A stretch of 64,000 nt of DNA from Nitzschia sp. DOCU1 (Eukaryota > Bacillariophyta > Bacillariophyceae > Bacillariales > Bacillariaceae), in the NCBI GenBank assembly GCA_951394045.1, contig OX595988.1:2681352-2745351 (forward strand). Reading direction: 5' to 3'. Positions 53,503-62,698 of this stretch are shown in pieces. The position numbers and the translations under genes were made by a program. Each line of letters opens with the position of its first letter. Position 1 is the first letter of the stretch. The notes beneath the pieces were generated by a model. That model had not been told where the DNA came from. It searched no databases and saw only the letters and a program-made list of their open reading frames with translations.

Positions 53503-53995
53503 TTTCGAGCCTTGAATACGCCTTGCAAAAGCTTTTTATCGTGCACTCTGCATCCTTTGGGAGACTGGACGGTTCGAAGAGATGAATGAAAGGAGCTCTG
53601 TTCCCCGTCATCATCTCTCACCGTTGTTTCGTGTTGGATGGAAATTTCAAAATGACCGCACCGACCGTGTGCCACCAAGAGACGATGACAGACAGTACAG
53701 TACATATGGCTGGTCACATCCAACAGTGACATACCGTAGGATGTGTAGACCTGGTAGGTGAAGGGCCGGCTTGCACACCAGCCCTCCCTTGCTCCGAGCT
53801 GACAGACAGACGGTTTATCGCGCGGTCTTTTCGGCAAATATCGAAAATACAACAATCACAACAAAACCTTCATGGCATCGATCATATCGGAGCTGTTTTG
53901 GAGATCACCCAGGTGGCACCTTCCGTCATGACAGTATCAAATCGCTTCTAAATTAACTTTGAATTCCATTTGCATGGGTCATCCCGGAAGGCAAT

Positions 53996-56900
53996 ATGTA
54001 TTCTGCAGCACAAGACAGGGTCGCATTGACCGTCCCAATTTTGGAGGCTGCCATTGATGCCACTATCTCACATTCCGCCATTCGGAACGACATTAAAGGG
54101 AAATGGATCACTCCAGAGACACTAATTTGCGCCATTCAAGCTACAGGGACTATAGTCCCAGAAATTGATTTGGATGCTCCGGTAGTAAACAGGTTGCTAA
54201 CCAGAAGCAAGAGGTTCGGCTGCATGGAGGATGTTTATGACGGAAGCAACAATGTTGGTCTATTCAAGTTCCAATACAGTAGAAAAACATTCTACCAAGT
54301 GGTAGACCCCGGAGTCCAAGTCGCATATCCAGTGATCAATGGTCCAATATTCAAGATCTTTGTCAAGAAAGTTGAGGAAGATTCCAAGAAAATGCTGCAA
54401 CTGCAGTCAAAACGGCAAACTCGGTCAAGTACAACGGAAGATCTTCCTGCATCTGGAGCAACCAACATCAGCAACAACAATGTAGAAGCGGCATCCATTG
54501 CGCCAATGCCTCCAACAAAGCGACAAAAGGTACTTTTAGAAACCTACTGGGATTCGGAGGAGGCTAGGAAATTGTTTCAACCGAGAGCTGGTGATAATTC
54601 CTGTTTGGAAACACTGCAGCGGCGCATAATAAAGCTACAAGAGGTACAAAATGGGAAAGATGGCTTTCGACATGCTATAAGGGGACGGGACCCAGATGAC
54701 ATTTGTTCAGATTCAGAGAAGAATGTTATTAGGCAAAAGTGTCAACTTCTTTGTCTAGCATACAAATTTGCAATCGATTTAATGAACCGTGAGACATGGT
54801 TTACCTGCTGCGACAAGGCGCGTGAAGTGTTAAATCCCCTTGGGATCAAGCAAGCCACATCAGGACGAGTAGTTTCAATTTACAACAGGTTATTCCGAGG
54901 TACTGAGAGTTTCCCACATCCTAACATTGATGTTCGGGCAGGCCGTCCACAGGCTTTTCCACGCATGCTCCGCACCTACCAGAGCATCCGAGATGGAATA
55001 CAGAGATACTGTGTGGCAAACCTCCAAGGCCTCACAGTCGAACACGTCCATGATTACACTAGGAATGTTTTGTTCCCAGATGCCCACCAAATTTGGTGCG
55101 CAGAACAAATTCCTGGAATGGACCTATCGTTCAATGGGTTTCTGAAGGATAATGGCTTGTCAAAATTCTCTCCGATGACAACCTGGAGGTGGATGCGGCG
55201 GCTAGGCATGAAGTATGAAAAATGCCACCGCAAAAGTTTCTATGTTGATGGGCATGAGCGCAATGATGTTGTTGATGCACGACTTAAATTTTGCAACAGG
55301 TATCTATTGGAATACGAGCCCCGGTGCTTCCGGTGGGTGCACCTTTCCGAGGAAGAGTGCCTAACAGTGCCGAAGCTAGATGTAGATCTAGGCGCCAAGT
55401 TTACTGCTCTGGATGGAACTGTCAAATATGAGTTTCACGAAGACTATCTCAATTTTTTATATAAAGATAGAAACCAAGAACAGCCCTTCCAGATTGGCAT
55501 GTCTATCAGGGCCCCAGCAAACTCAAGTCGCTTGGAGATAGTAGGCCAAGACGAATGTGTCTTAACGCAATTCTTGGTCAATGGCAAATGTTGGACTGGC
55601 TCAAAGGGAGAGGTTCCACTCCTTCCAAAGTCAGAAGGAGATGGTTATATGATATCGGCATTTCAATCTAGGCTCTTTGGATTCGGGCGAGACCTGACTG
55701 TGGAAGAATTGTCACTGATCAATGAATCTTGCAAGGGCAAGCAATATTGGGACAAGGATGCGGCAAAGGAAGTTTTCAAGAGTCATTCTGCTGAAAAGCC
55801 AGAATTAGTAGCGTCGCCATTTGTGAGATATATTTTAATTGGAGCCAACAACGATGGTTATTGGAACTCTAACCTGATGGCGATCCAACTTGAAGATGGC
55901 GTTGACTGCCTCAAAGTCCTCTACCCCACCATCACCTTCGTTTTTATTTTTGATCATAGTCAGGGTCATTCAACAAAGAGAAAGGGGGGACTTGACGCTG
56001 CAGCCATGAACCTTGGATATGGTGGGGCTCAACCTAAAATGCGACCGACTACTATAATAACTGAGGCAGGCTACCTTGGGGCTGAGAGTCCAATGTTGAA
56101 AGTTGGCGACACCCAATTCATGAACTGGGAGGACGAGGTTGGGAAAGATGGCTGTATCTGTGGCGGTCCAGGCACTGAGCTGTGCCTCCTGTGTGGTGGG
56201 CCATGGCAATTGAGCAGGGATGAGCGCCTTGCCCGAATGCACTCCAGTTCCACTGGAGCAAGTAAACAATGGGAAAAGACAAAAGCAGAACTCAAGGCCG
56301 ACATTGAGGCAAACGGGATTCTCCTGCAAAGAAAATATGGGTTGAAAGATTCGAGAGACATAGCAACCAAAAATGAGGTACCATTGCAGAAAACTGTGGA
56401 AAAGATCGAAGTCGGATGGCTTGGCCAACCGAAGGGCCTCTTACAAGTTGCACGAGAGCGTGGCTTTTTGGATATGGATAACTTGCAGCAATACACCTTG
56501 AATGGGAAAAAGAGACCAGATGGAACAATCGACGAATCGAAGTCACTGCGGCAGATTGTTGGATCTTGTACAGACTTCAAAAATGAACTTTCCCATCTCC
56601 AAGTTATGGCTAACGCACTTGGGATAGAGGTTGACCACAGTCAAAAATTCCATGCCGAAATAGCTGGTGAAGGAATCGAATACTCTTGGGCGCATTCGAA
56701 AGGGAGTTATCGCAGAAGCCCGCTTCAAAGAAAAAGAACAAGGGCATCCTTCCAGGCGTTGGTGAAGGAGTGCACAAGCGACACCAATCTCACCAAAAAA
56801 CGAGTGAAACAATTCTCGGCTCGAGCACGAGCTTACATGTGCACTTATCATTTCCTGCATGCTGGAGGAAATGATAATGCTGGCGGGGAGGAAGGTGTTG

Positions 56901-57016
56901 CGATGACAGGGCCATTGCTCCTGACAGAGATCGAGAAGATGATGAAAGACTTCAAGACTCATCGATCTGCTTTCGATTTCGATAGGGGTTTCTTGGGTGC
57001 ATGTGGCGGAAGATGA
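53996..57016 (+). CDS. DDE transposase, IS630/Tc1-mariner superfamily (long eukaryotic type)
   Basis: A 1006-residue protein. Hallmarks of the long eukaryotic IS630-like group are FYVDGHERNDVVDARLKFCN, then GQDECVLTQF (first catalytic Asp-Glu context), a W.G..GE.PLLPKSEGDGYM stretch and GANNDGYWNSN. TFVFIFDHSQGHS carries the second Asp, MNLGYGGAQPKMRPT follows, and AGEGIEYSWAHSKGSYRR carries the third acidic residue. A Cys cluster (CICGGPGTELCLLCGG) may bind zinc. The N-terminal part is probably DNA-binding. The frame has no internal stop, so the element could still be active. It ends at a TGA (57014-57016) at the start of the second copy of a 110-bp tandem duplication, so the C-terminus may be altered. 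Confidence 0.85.
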   Translation: MYSAAQDRVALTVPILEAAIDATISHSAIRNDIKGKWITPETLICAIQATGTIVPEIDLDAPVVNRLLTRSKRFGCMEDVYDGSNNVGLFKFQYSRKTFYQVVDPGVQVAYPVINGPIFKIFVKKVEEDSKKMLQLQSKRQTRSSTTEDLPASGATNISNNNVEAASIAPMPPTKRQKVLLETYWDSEEARKLFQPRAGDNSCLETLQRRIIKLQEVQNGKDGFRHAIRGRDPDDICSDSEKNVIRQKCQLLCLAYKFAIDLMNRETWFTCCDKAREVLNPLGIKQATSGRVVSIYNRLFRGTESFPHPNIDVRAGRPQAFPRMLRTYQSIRDGIQRYCVANLQGLTVEHVHDYTRNVLFPDAHQIWCAEQIPGMDLSFNGFLKDNGLSKFSPMTTWRWMRRLGMKYEKCHRKSFYVDGHERNDVVDARLKFCNRYLLEYEPRCFRWVHLSEEECLTVPKLDVDLGAKFTALDGTVKYEFHEDYLNFLYKDRNQEQPFQIGMSIRAPANSSRLEIVGQDECVLTQFLVNGKCWTGSKGEVPLLPKSEGDGYMISAFQSRLFGFGRDLTVEELSLINESCKGKQYWDKDAAKEVFKSHSAEKPELVASPFVRYILIGANNDGYWNSNLMAIQLEDGVDCLKVLYPTITFVFIFDHSQGHSTKRKGGLDAAAMNLGYGGAQPKMRPTTIITEAGYLGAESPMLKVGDTQFMNWEDEVGKDGCICGGPGTELCLLCGGPWQLSRDERLARMHSSSTGASKQWEKTKAELKADIEANGILLQRKYGLKDSRDIATKNEVPLQKTVEKIEVGWLGQPKGLLQVARERGFLDMDNLQQYTLNGKKRPDGTIDESKSLRQIVGSCTDFKNELSHLQVMANALGIEVDHSQKFHAEIAGEGIEYSWAHSKGSYRRSPLQRKRTRASFQALVKECTSDTNLTKKRVKQFSARARAYMCTYHFLHAGGNDNAGGEEGVAMTGPLLLTEIEKMMKDFKTHRSAFDFDRGFLGACGGR

Positions 57017-57124
57017 TAGGGCCGTTGCTCCTGACGGAGACTGATGACGATGATGAAAGACTTCAGCAGACACATGGATCTGCTTTCGATTTTGATTGGG
57101 GTTTCTTGGGTGCATTTGGCGGGA
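56902..57124 (+). repeat. 110-bp tandem duplication at the transposase 3' end
   Basis: Copy 1 (56902-57011) and copy 2 (57012-57124) both begin GATGA(C/T)AGGGCC(A/G)TTGCTCC and continue through GATCTGCTTTCGATTT to GGGTTTCTTGGGTGCAT and TGGCGG. Scattered substitutions and a 3-nt length difference separate them. Confidence 0.9.
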
Positions 57125-57410
57125 GATTTTATTGCTTGCCGTAGACTTCTGGTAGCAATTTAACGTGTAGTACTTAATTTTGTGTACATTCTACCAAAAT
57201 CCTGTTTTAGATGTGACCAGCCATACAGACAGTGAGAGCAGCATCGGCGGGATCGCCATGCGCGCGTGCATCGTCCCATTTCTCTATGTCGTGCGAGCGT
57301 GGTCAGCCCGCGCGTCGTGCTCTAGAGAGGAATACATAAGGTCTCAGAAGAGCTAGTTACAGTTTGCACTCCCATAGGCAACTACCCCAAGAGCAAAACG
57401 ATGCTATAGA

Positions 57411-58952
57411 TTAAAAATCACTCGGTGGATATTTCTTTTCGTAATTGTGCTGCGTCGTCAATAGCTGTCCATACAAGTCATCAATCTTCACGAAGTGCTT
57501 TCGCTTGAAAGTCAACTGCCGTTGTTTGTTATTGGCCGAGTGATAAATCAAATGCTTTGGAAACTTGTTCGGGTCCAAACTAATGATTCGCTGCATATTA
57601 CATGCGTGTCGACTGGTTACCAAACCCATACCGCCACTCCACCATTCGACATTGCGGGGATCCAATCCATCGAAATTGAAATGTGGTGATTCATAGGGCG
57701 GTAGGAAGCCACCGAGACAAATTTCCGTGTGCCACTCCCAGATTTGTTGCCTTGTTCCCATCCAACCCCCTTGATTGTTAATGTATGCAAAGTCGCCCGG
57801 CTGAGGCCGCCTGTCCTTGTCAAAGTAGCCATCCGTGCCTGCCCAATAGTCCGCAATGGGGCTGGGGTGACCATCTCTCCATGAGGGACCTCGTTGAAAG
57901 ACGAAGTGACCCATGTCATGAATATACCGGACACCCAGGGCTCGAATCCCCGTTTCCCACAAGAAGACCTTGTCCGAAGTCGGAGCAGCGGGCCGATTGG
58001 CACTGACAGTGAAGTTGATCAGGTGGCAACAAGTTTCAGCCTCGAGCGGGGGATGCGGGTAAACAGGGACTGGGTCCAGCTGCCCTTGCGTCCCATAATT
58101 TTCTTCATCGATCAACACTTCCACTCGCATGACTCCTGGAAAGAGTCGTTTCAACTGTTTCTTGCTTAATATCCCAGTTGGTTCCTTGCTGTTGGACTCG
58201 TCGACCGAATCTGGTGCACTCTCCCGAAGTCGAAAGAGCTGTTGTGTTATTTCGATATGATTCGCCACATGCGCTCCTTTGAGAATCATGTCATCTTCAA
58301 AGCACATGAAAAAATCGTACTCCATCAAGTGTTGTCGCACCACAAATCGATGCTGGCGCGCCAGAGCTAAAGTGTTATGGCGTAGCTTGCCCTTGGGGTC
58401 GTTGTGATTTCCTGGATCGTAGGACAAAGGCGATGCATTGTCCCAGACTCTCAAGCCGACTTGTGATGGCAAGGCTTGACGGATCAAGTTTTCGCGTGTC
58501 ATTTCAAAATGAGCCACGATATAAACATCCACATGATAGCCTTGCTCGAGCAAACTTTCGACCGTTTGTTTCATGACAGGAATCAAAACATTTTGCATTC
58601 GATCGTGGCCTCTTGTCGTAGCTCGGCTACCATTATCGTATTCCGCTAGCGTGGTAATAGTGTAGAGAACTCGAAGGGGGCTAGGACGCGAAAACTCTGG
58701 CGTGTCTTGCTGAAGCAGTCGATGGTGTGGTGTCGATTCAGCAGCCAACGAGGACAAGAATAGCTGCGAGCGCACCGAACTGGGAGAGGATCGTTGAGCG
58801 AACATGACGACCCAGAAGATAATGGCAAACAAGGTTACACTGGCTGATGATTGTATCCATCGTAGAAACTTCGCCCTTGTTTTCGACGTCCCGCTGTCGT
58901 TGATGTGTAGGCCACCGGCAGTCATTTGGGATGCCATCATCCTCGTAAACAC
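57411..58952 (-). CDS. Type II membrane glycosyltransferase-like protein, copy 2
   Basis: A 513-residue intronless paralog of the gene at 51932-53502. It has a signal anchor (SVTLFAIIFWVVMFAQ), then YTITTLAEYDNGSRATTRGH, VWDNASPLSYDP and LARQHRFVV. FMCFEDDM provides the DxD-like site. INNQGGWMGTRQQIWEWHTE, YHSANNKQRQL and the WSGG...CNMQRIISLDP block match copy 1. Copy 1 has an intron where copy 2 has none. The in-frame ATG at the 5' end (58952) is followed by a second one within a few codons, so the exact start is uncertain. Function unknown; Golgi location is inferred. Confidence 0.75.
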   Translation of the reverse strand: MFTRMMASQMTAGGLHINDSGTSKTRAKFLRWIQSSASVTLFAIIFWVVMFAQRSSPSSVRSQLFLSSLAAESTPHHRLLQQDTPEFSRPSPLRVLYTITTLAEYDNGSRATTRGHDRMQNVLIPVMKQTVESLLEQGYHVDVYIVAHFEMTRENLIRQALPSQVGLRVWDNASPLSYDPGNHNDPKGKLRHNTLALARQHRFVVRQHLMEYDFFMCFEDDMILKGAHVANHIEITQQLFRLRESAPDSVDESNSKEPTGILSKKQLKRLFPGVMRVEVLIDEENYGTQGQLDPVPVYPHPPLEAETCCHLINFTVSANRPAAPTSDKVFLWETGIRALGVRYIHDMGHFVFQRGPSWRDGHPSPIADYWAGTDGYFDKDRRPQPGDFAYINNQGGWMGTRQQIWEWHTEICLGGFLPPYESPHFNFDGLDPRNVEWWSGGMGLVTSRHACNMQRIISLDPNKFPKHLIYHSANNKQRQLTFKRKHFVKIDDLYGQLLTTQHNYEKKYPPSDF

Positions 58953-59376
58953 TGATCGCGGGATGGATGAAGGCTACAAGGGAGCGAGAAATTGTGCCAA
59001 AACTCGTTCCAGCATCTCGGGCACGGATAACAATCTCGTGTATGACGGTAGGTGCAGAGCGCCCTAGGTTACGTCTGGTCGAAACTGCTATTCAAACGTC
59101 GCCGCCGCCGCGGTCATCGTTGCCTCCTCTGTCATGTTCAAAATCTCATCGGCGGATAGCATTTTTTGGCGGGAAGAAAGGATGACTCATCGGAATAGAA
59201 GTCAAACGAATCGTACGTCCGTCTGTACTACGTACTATGATGTTTACTCCACAATATGATAGCGAAATCTTCCTTCCGCTGTTAAACATCGCTATCTACT
59301 GGACAAGAAGGTACTCCTTCCAAAGGAGTAATCCTAGTTGGTACCATGATAACAGCGTGTGCTAGCTTGAATTCTG
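58953..59376. other. Intergenic region
   Basis: 424 nt with no gene recognised. It should contain the upstream region of glycosyltransferase copy 2 and the 3' end of the SET gene. Confidence 0.35.
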
Positions 59377-60894
59377 CTATGAGGACTTGTGCTTTTTCTT
59401 GGCTGGACTCTCCTTGCTCTCGTCATGCTTCGTCCACGCCACTTTCAAGGCGGCCACCACCTTTTGACGGCCTTCGGATTCAAACTTTTCCACGTAGTTG
59501 GCGATCTTCTCCAGCCACTCAGCCCCATACTTTTGACTCTTGAGGTCTCCCAGACTCACCAGCGTTCGCGCTACGCCGATGACTATATCGCCCAGCACGT
59601 GGCCGAAATCCAGTTTGAGATCAAGAGACTGGACAAAGCGCTCTAGTCGCTGGAGACTATCAATCGCTTCCGCAATGTCTTCCATGTCGGGCATTTCTTG
59701 TGTGGTCAACATGGCTTGTGACATGAGCGCAAGCCGGCGATCCAAGTGTATCAGCTTCAGTAAATTTGTGGTCCAGTGTCGATCTCCCATTATAGTACTT
59801 GCCAGACCCAAGTGTTCTTCCAATACTTCATCTTCGTCGTCTCTCTCTTCATCTCCCTTGCTACTACTAGCTGATGCCTTCGCCGTCCCCGCTGCGCTGT
59901 CCAAATACGAAACGACCTTGGAAGTAACATTCTTCATGACCACCTGCAGCTTTTTATCCTCTTTTAGCACCTTTTTGCAACCACCACACTTGGCAGATCC
60001 ACCGATTGTGACATAGTTTACAGCTTGATCGTCATCGTACTGTACGTCTTCGTCCAAGGATTTTTGCGGCAATTCTCTTGGATGGCACGTCGGACAAGGA
60101 ATCCGTCCGGCAATGTCATCAGACTCATTACAACGCTGGCACTGACAATCAAAGTACTTTGTCAATCGCAACTTGTCTCGTCGTACACTCGTTTCGGCAT
60201 ATAACAACAATCCCAGGTAGGAAATCGAAATTTCGTCTCCGACGGCAATGTCCGTGGCGGCCACCAATCGTTGTAGATCGCCATCGGCTTGAATGACGGC
60301 GGTCGGATTGCAATCATGATTGACACGGGATATTTGTGAATAGATCCGTCCACCTTCAAACGAATTGTAGACCCAGATCAACATGATCTTTTGCAGTTCC
60401 ACCCAGTTCTGGAATTCTTGATTGGTGGATGACTTGGGCAAGTGATCTTGGATAAACTTGGTAGCCTCCAGTGCCAGCTGAACCGTTTCCTTTTCCAAAG
60501 TAGAAGCGGAGTCGTCGTCACATGGATGATACAATGCTAATAGTGATTCTTTCTCAGATTCCTTCAAGGAGCTTCCCCTGTGGATCCAACAAATCCCCAC
60601 TTGTACCATTCCTCGAAACGTCCCCTGTGCCGATGATCCCTTGGTGGCAATCGAGGATGGAGGAGCAATGGCATCCCACAAGGTCGGAGAATCGTCCTTA
60701 GACTTTGCAGTATTACCAGAAGGAGACTGCTTCTTGCTTCCGAACCAGTTCAAAGAAAGCGATTTCGACTCGTCGGCATCCAGTGGCGCCAGTTTGACCA
60801 GAGGCGATTCCATTAGAATGAGACTGCCCTTGGAAAAGGTCTGAGTAGCAAAGAGCCCTTTGCCACCACTAGAGGAGGTACGGACTTCCGTCAT
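59377..60894 (-). CDS. SET-domain protein (SMYD-like lysine methyltransferase)
   Basis: A 505-residue protein. The SET fold starts at once (GKGLFATQTFSKGSLILMES) and continues with SQISRVNHDCNPTAVI (~186, the NHDC SAM-binding motif) and VGDEISISYLGLL (~225, the catalytic Tyr region). A post-SET Cys cluster (FDCQCQRC, with CPTC and CGGC further on) binds zinc. A helical C-terminal part follows (AEAIDSLQRLERFVQSLDLK). No MYND finger interrupts the SET, so it resembles the SMYD or SET-only proteins that methylate histones or cytosolic proteins. The substrate is unknown. No intron. Confidence 0.85.
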   Translation of the reverse strand: MTEVRTSSSGGKGLFATQTFSKGSLILMESPLVKLAPLDADESKSLSLNWFGSKKQSPSGNTAKSKDDSPTLWDAIAPPSSIATKGSSAQGTFRGMVQVGICWIHRGSSLKESEKESLLALYHPCDDDSASTLEKETVQLALEATKFIQDHLPKSSTNQEFQNWVELQKIMLIWVYNSFEGGRIYSQISRVNHDCNPTAVIQADGDLQRLVAATDIAVGDEISISYLGLLLYAETSVRRDKLRLTKYFDCQCQRCNESDDIAGRIPCPTCHPRELPQKSLDEDVQYDDDQAVNYVTIGGSAKCGGCKKVLKEDKKLQVVMKNVTSKVVSYLDSAAGTAKASASSSKGDEERDDEDEVLEEHLGLASTIMGDRHWTTNLLKLIHLDRRLALMSQAMLTTQEMPDMEDIAEAIDSLQRLERFVQSLDLKLDFGHVLGDIVIGVARTLVSLGDLKSQKYGAEWLEKIANYVEKFESEGRQKVVAALKVAWTKHDESKESPAKKKHKSS

Positions 60895-61426
60895 GGCAAC
60901 GGTCGTATCCCACGTTGTTTGCAGAAACTGTTAGTCGACAGAGGTAAAATCTGATGATGTGTTTGGAGACCATTTTCGATCCACTTTTGGGAGAAGCCTT
61001 TTTTCGGTGGATGGTAGGCGGCAGATCTCCACCGAATCCATGAATAGCGCTCTAAAGATACGGCAGGAGGCCAGACTCCATATAGTAGTAAACTGTCAAA
61101 AAATTAACAAAAGTTTGGAATAACGCACATTTTCCAACCAACGGGACTTGAGAAACGATGCAAGCCGGTAGTTTGATAATGATAGTCCTGAAGTAAGAAT
61201 GAGTAAGAACTTTTGTAAAGGAAACCAAGATGCCCTGGCTGGGATCATAGTCAATAGTTATATTCCGTGAAGCACAGACTAACAGGGCAACAAATAGACA
61301 AGTTCCAATGATATACTCCGGGTGGACACTTTCGAGTATCGTACAACATTAGATCTACAATCGAGTATTTCTATCGGTAGCTATTAGAGTAGTCTGTCCC
61401 CATTGCATCATCACAAAATTATCTCT
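60895..61426. other. Intergenic region
   Basis: 532 nt between two leftward genes; nothing recognised. Confidence 0.35.
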
Positions 61427-62101
61427 TTACTCCTTGTTGTAGTAGCCTGAAAGGAGTCTGTTCATTTCCAGTTGAATTTCGGTCGAGTTGTGGCTTAATG
61501 CATGGGCGACCGCCGTTTGCAAGGCAATCGCGGTAACTTGCAGTGACTCGGAGTTGACATTGACATAAAATGGAGGATCGACATTGGGACAGGAGACGGC
61601 CACAATGGTATCCAATGGCTGTAAACCAGCCTCGGCTGCGTTGCCCGTGACTCCCGTGACCAAGACCAAGCCGCCATCGGTACTTTCCTCGTCGGGTGGC
61701 GCCGTTTCGGTCAAGTCCAAACCAGGTGCCGTATCAATTCGTAAGGGAACTTCAAAACGTCCCAACACGGGGATGGTTGGATTTTCAGGAGGTTTGTAAA
61801 CTTGACCATTCACCTTGGCAAGTTCTTGCTTGAGCGTTTCAATGGAATTGACAAAACGAGTCTGGTCAACTAAATTAGCCTCTTCTCGAGGCGGCGTAAC
61901 GCGTTCACCATCACTACTACTCGATTCCAGAAGCCTTGTCGTCGTCGACGACGACGAGAAGTGTTGTACGCTAGTCCAAGTGCATCGCTGAAAAGCACCG
62001 ACATTGTTGGCACTTTGGAAGGCTACTCCAAAGGATATGGAAGGGGTTGGCAATAAAAGCCCAACAAGAAAAAGAAGCAATCTTTGGCGATTTGGATCCA
62101 T
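61427..62101 (-). CDS. Plastid-targeted PDZ-like protein
   Basis: A 224-residue protein from the ATG at 62101. A hydrophobic N-terminus (LLLFLVGLLLPTPSISFGVA) carries an SFGVAF/NNVGAF plastid-type motif, then a Ser-rich transit region. The mature part has FEVPLRIDTAPGLDLTETA, then GGLVLVTGVTGNAAEAGLQP and LDTIVAV. This is the carboxylate-loop and Ala-Gly-Leu pattern of a PDZ domain. PDZ domains bind C-terminal peptides. No protease domain is visible, so it is likely a small adaptor in the plastid. The frame is open 34 codons upstream. Confidence 0.65.
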   Translation of the reverse strand: MDPNRQRLLLFLVGLLLPTPSISFGVAFQSANNVGAFQRCTWTSVQHFSSSSTTTRLLESSSSDGERVTPPREEANLVDQTRFVNSIETLKQELAKVNGQVYKPPENPTIPVLGRFEVPLRIDTAPGLDLTETAPPDEESTDGGLVLVTGVTGNAAEAGLQPLDTIVAVSCPNVDPPFYVNVNSESLQVTAIALQTAVAHALSHNSTEIQLEMNRLLSGYYNKE

Positions 62102-62698
62102 TTCAAATCGTGAAGTGTGGCTCAGTTGATTGGTCGGTATCGTTGTGGTGGTGGTTCCAATTTGGAAATAGAAACGCAGGTGCGCTTTGTCGCAAAGACT
62201 CATCGACTCTGGGCGGCATCATGGTGACAAAACGCGATGGAAAAAAGATACCGGACTGCGGTGATCGGTGTCGACCGAACACGTGGAACCGACCCCTAGA
62301 CATGACTGACTCGTACGACCACACCAAACTAGCCGCCGTTTGCGCGCTCACGTCGAATGAATGACCAAAATGACTACTAGCGCCGAAAAGAAGGGAATTC
62401 TTCGCCAAATTCGGTGGCCCCCACCCCCACATCCAGTTGGGGGGGAGCAGACCTCCAACAAGAGTCAAGTCGATCGATTCGATTCCCACACACGTGTCGT
62501 CACACGCACCCATTCGCTTTTGCGAACAGCATCCACTGGACCGCGCCCGCGGTGCATGCAGATCTGCTTCTTCTTTCGAGGCCGGTGATGATGGACACGG
62601 AAGCAACGAAGCTTCCCATGGTACACAACAAAACTCCAAACGTAGCAGCAACAAAGTTAACCATCAATGTACAAAGGGGGTTGTCCGTCCTGCTAACA
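62102..62698. promoter_or_regulatory. Divergent intergenic region
   Basis: 597 nt between the PDZ-like gene and the PhnD-like gene. GC-rich patches (GGTGGCCCCCACCCCCAC near 62420). Long frames on both strands are chance openings. Confidence 0.35.

Larger units (their letters stand above)
53707..57223. mobile_element. Complete Tc1/mariner (IS630-like) transposon with TIRs and TA duplication
   Basis: The left end TGGCTGGTCACATC (53707-53720) and the right end GATGTGACCAGCCA (57210-57223) are exact complements. The match extends imperfectly inward (AA.A after one mismatch). TA flanks both sides (53705-53706 and 57224-57225), as expected for Tc1/mariner insertion. The 3517-bp element contains one long transposase frame. 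It sits between two tandem glycosyltransferase-like genes. Confidence 0.88.

Noticed and set aside
56543..57115. 190-codon leftward open frame
   Set aside because: Antisense to the transposase; its internal repeat only reflects the 110-bp tandem duplication.
57930..57965. GGCTCGAATCCCCG, a tRNA B-box-like stretch
   Set aside because: It lies inside a conserved coding motif of the glycosyltransferase-like gene and no A box or acceptor stem surrounds it.
62103..62654. 183-codon leftward frame
   Set aside because: Lies in the divergent spacer, is Cys/Ser/Trp-rich without a domain and overlaps other chance frames.
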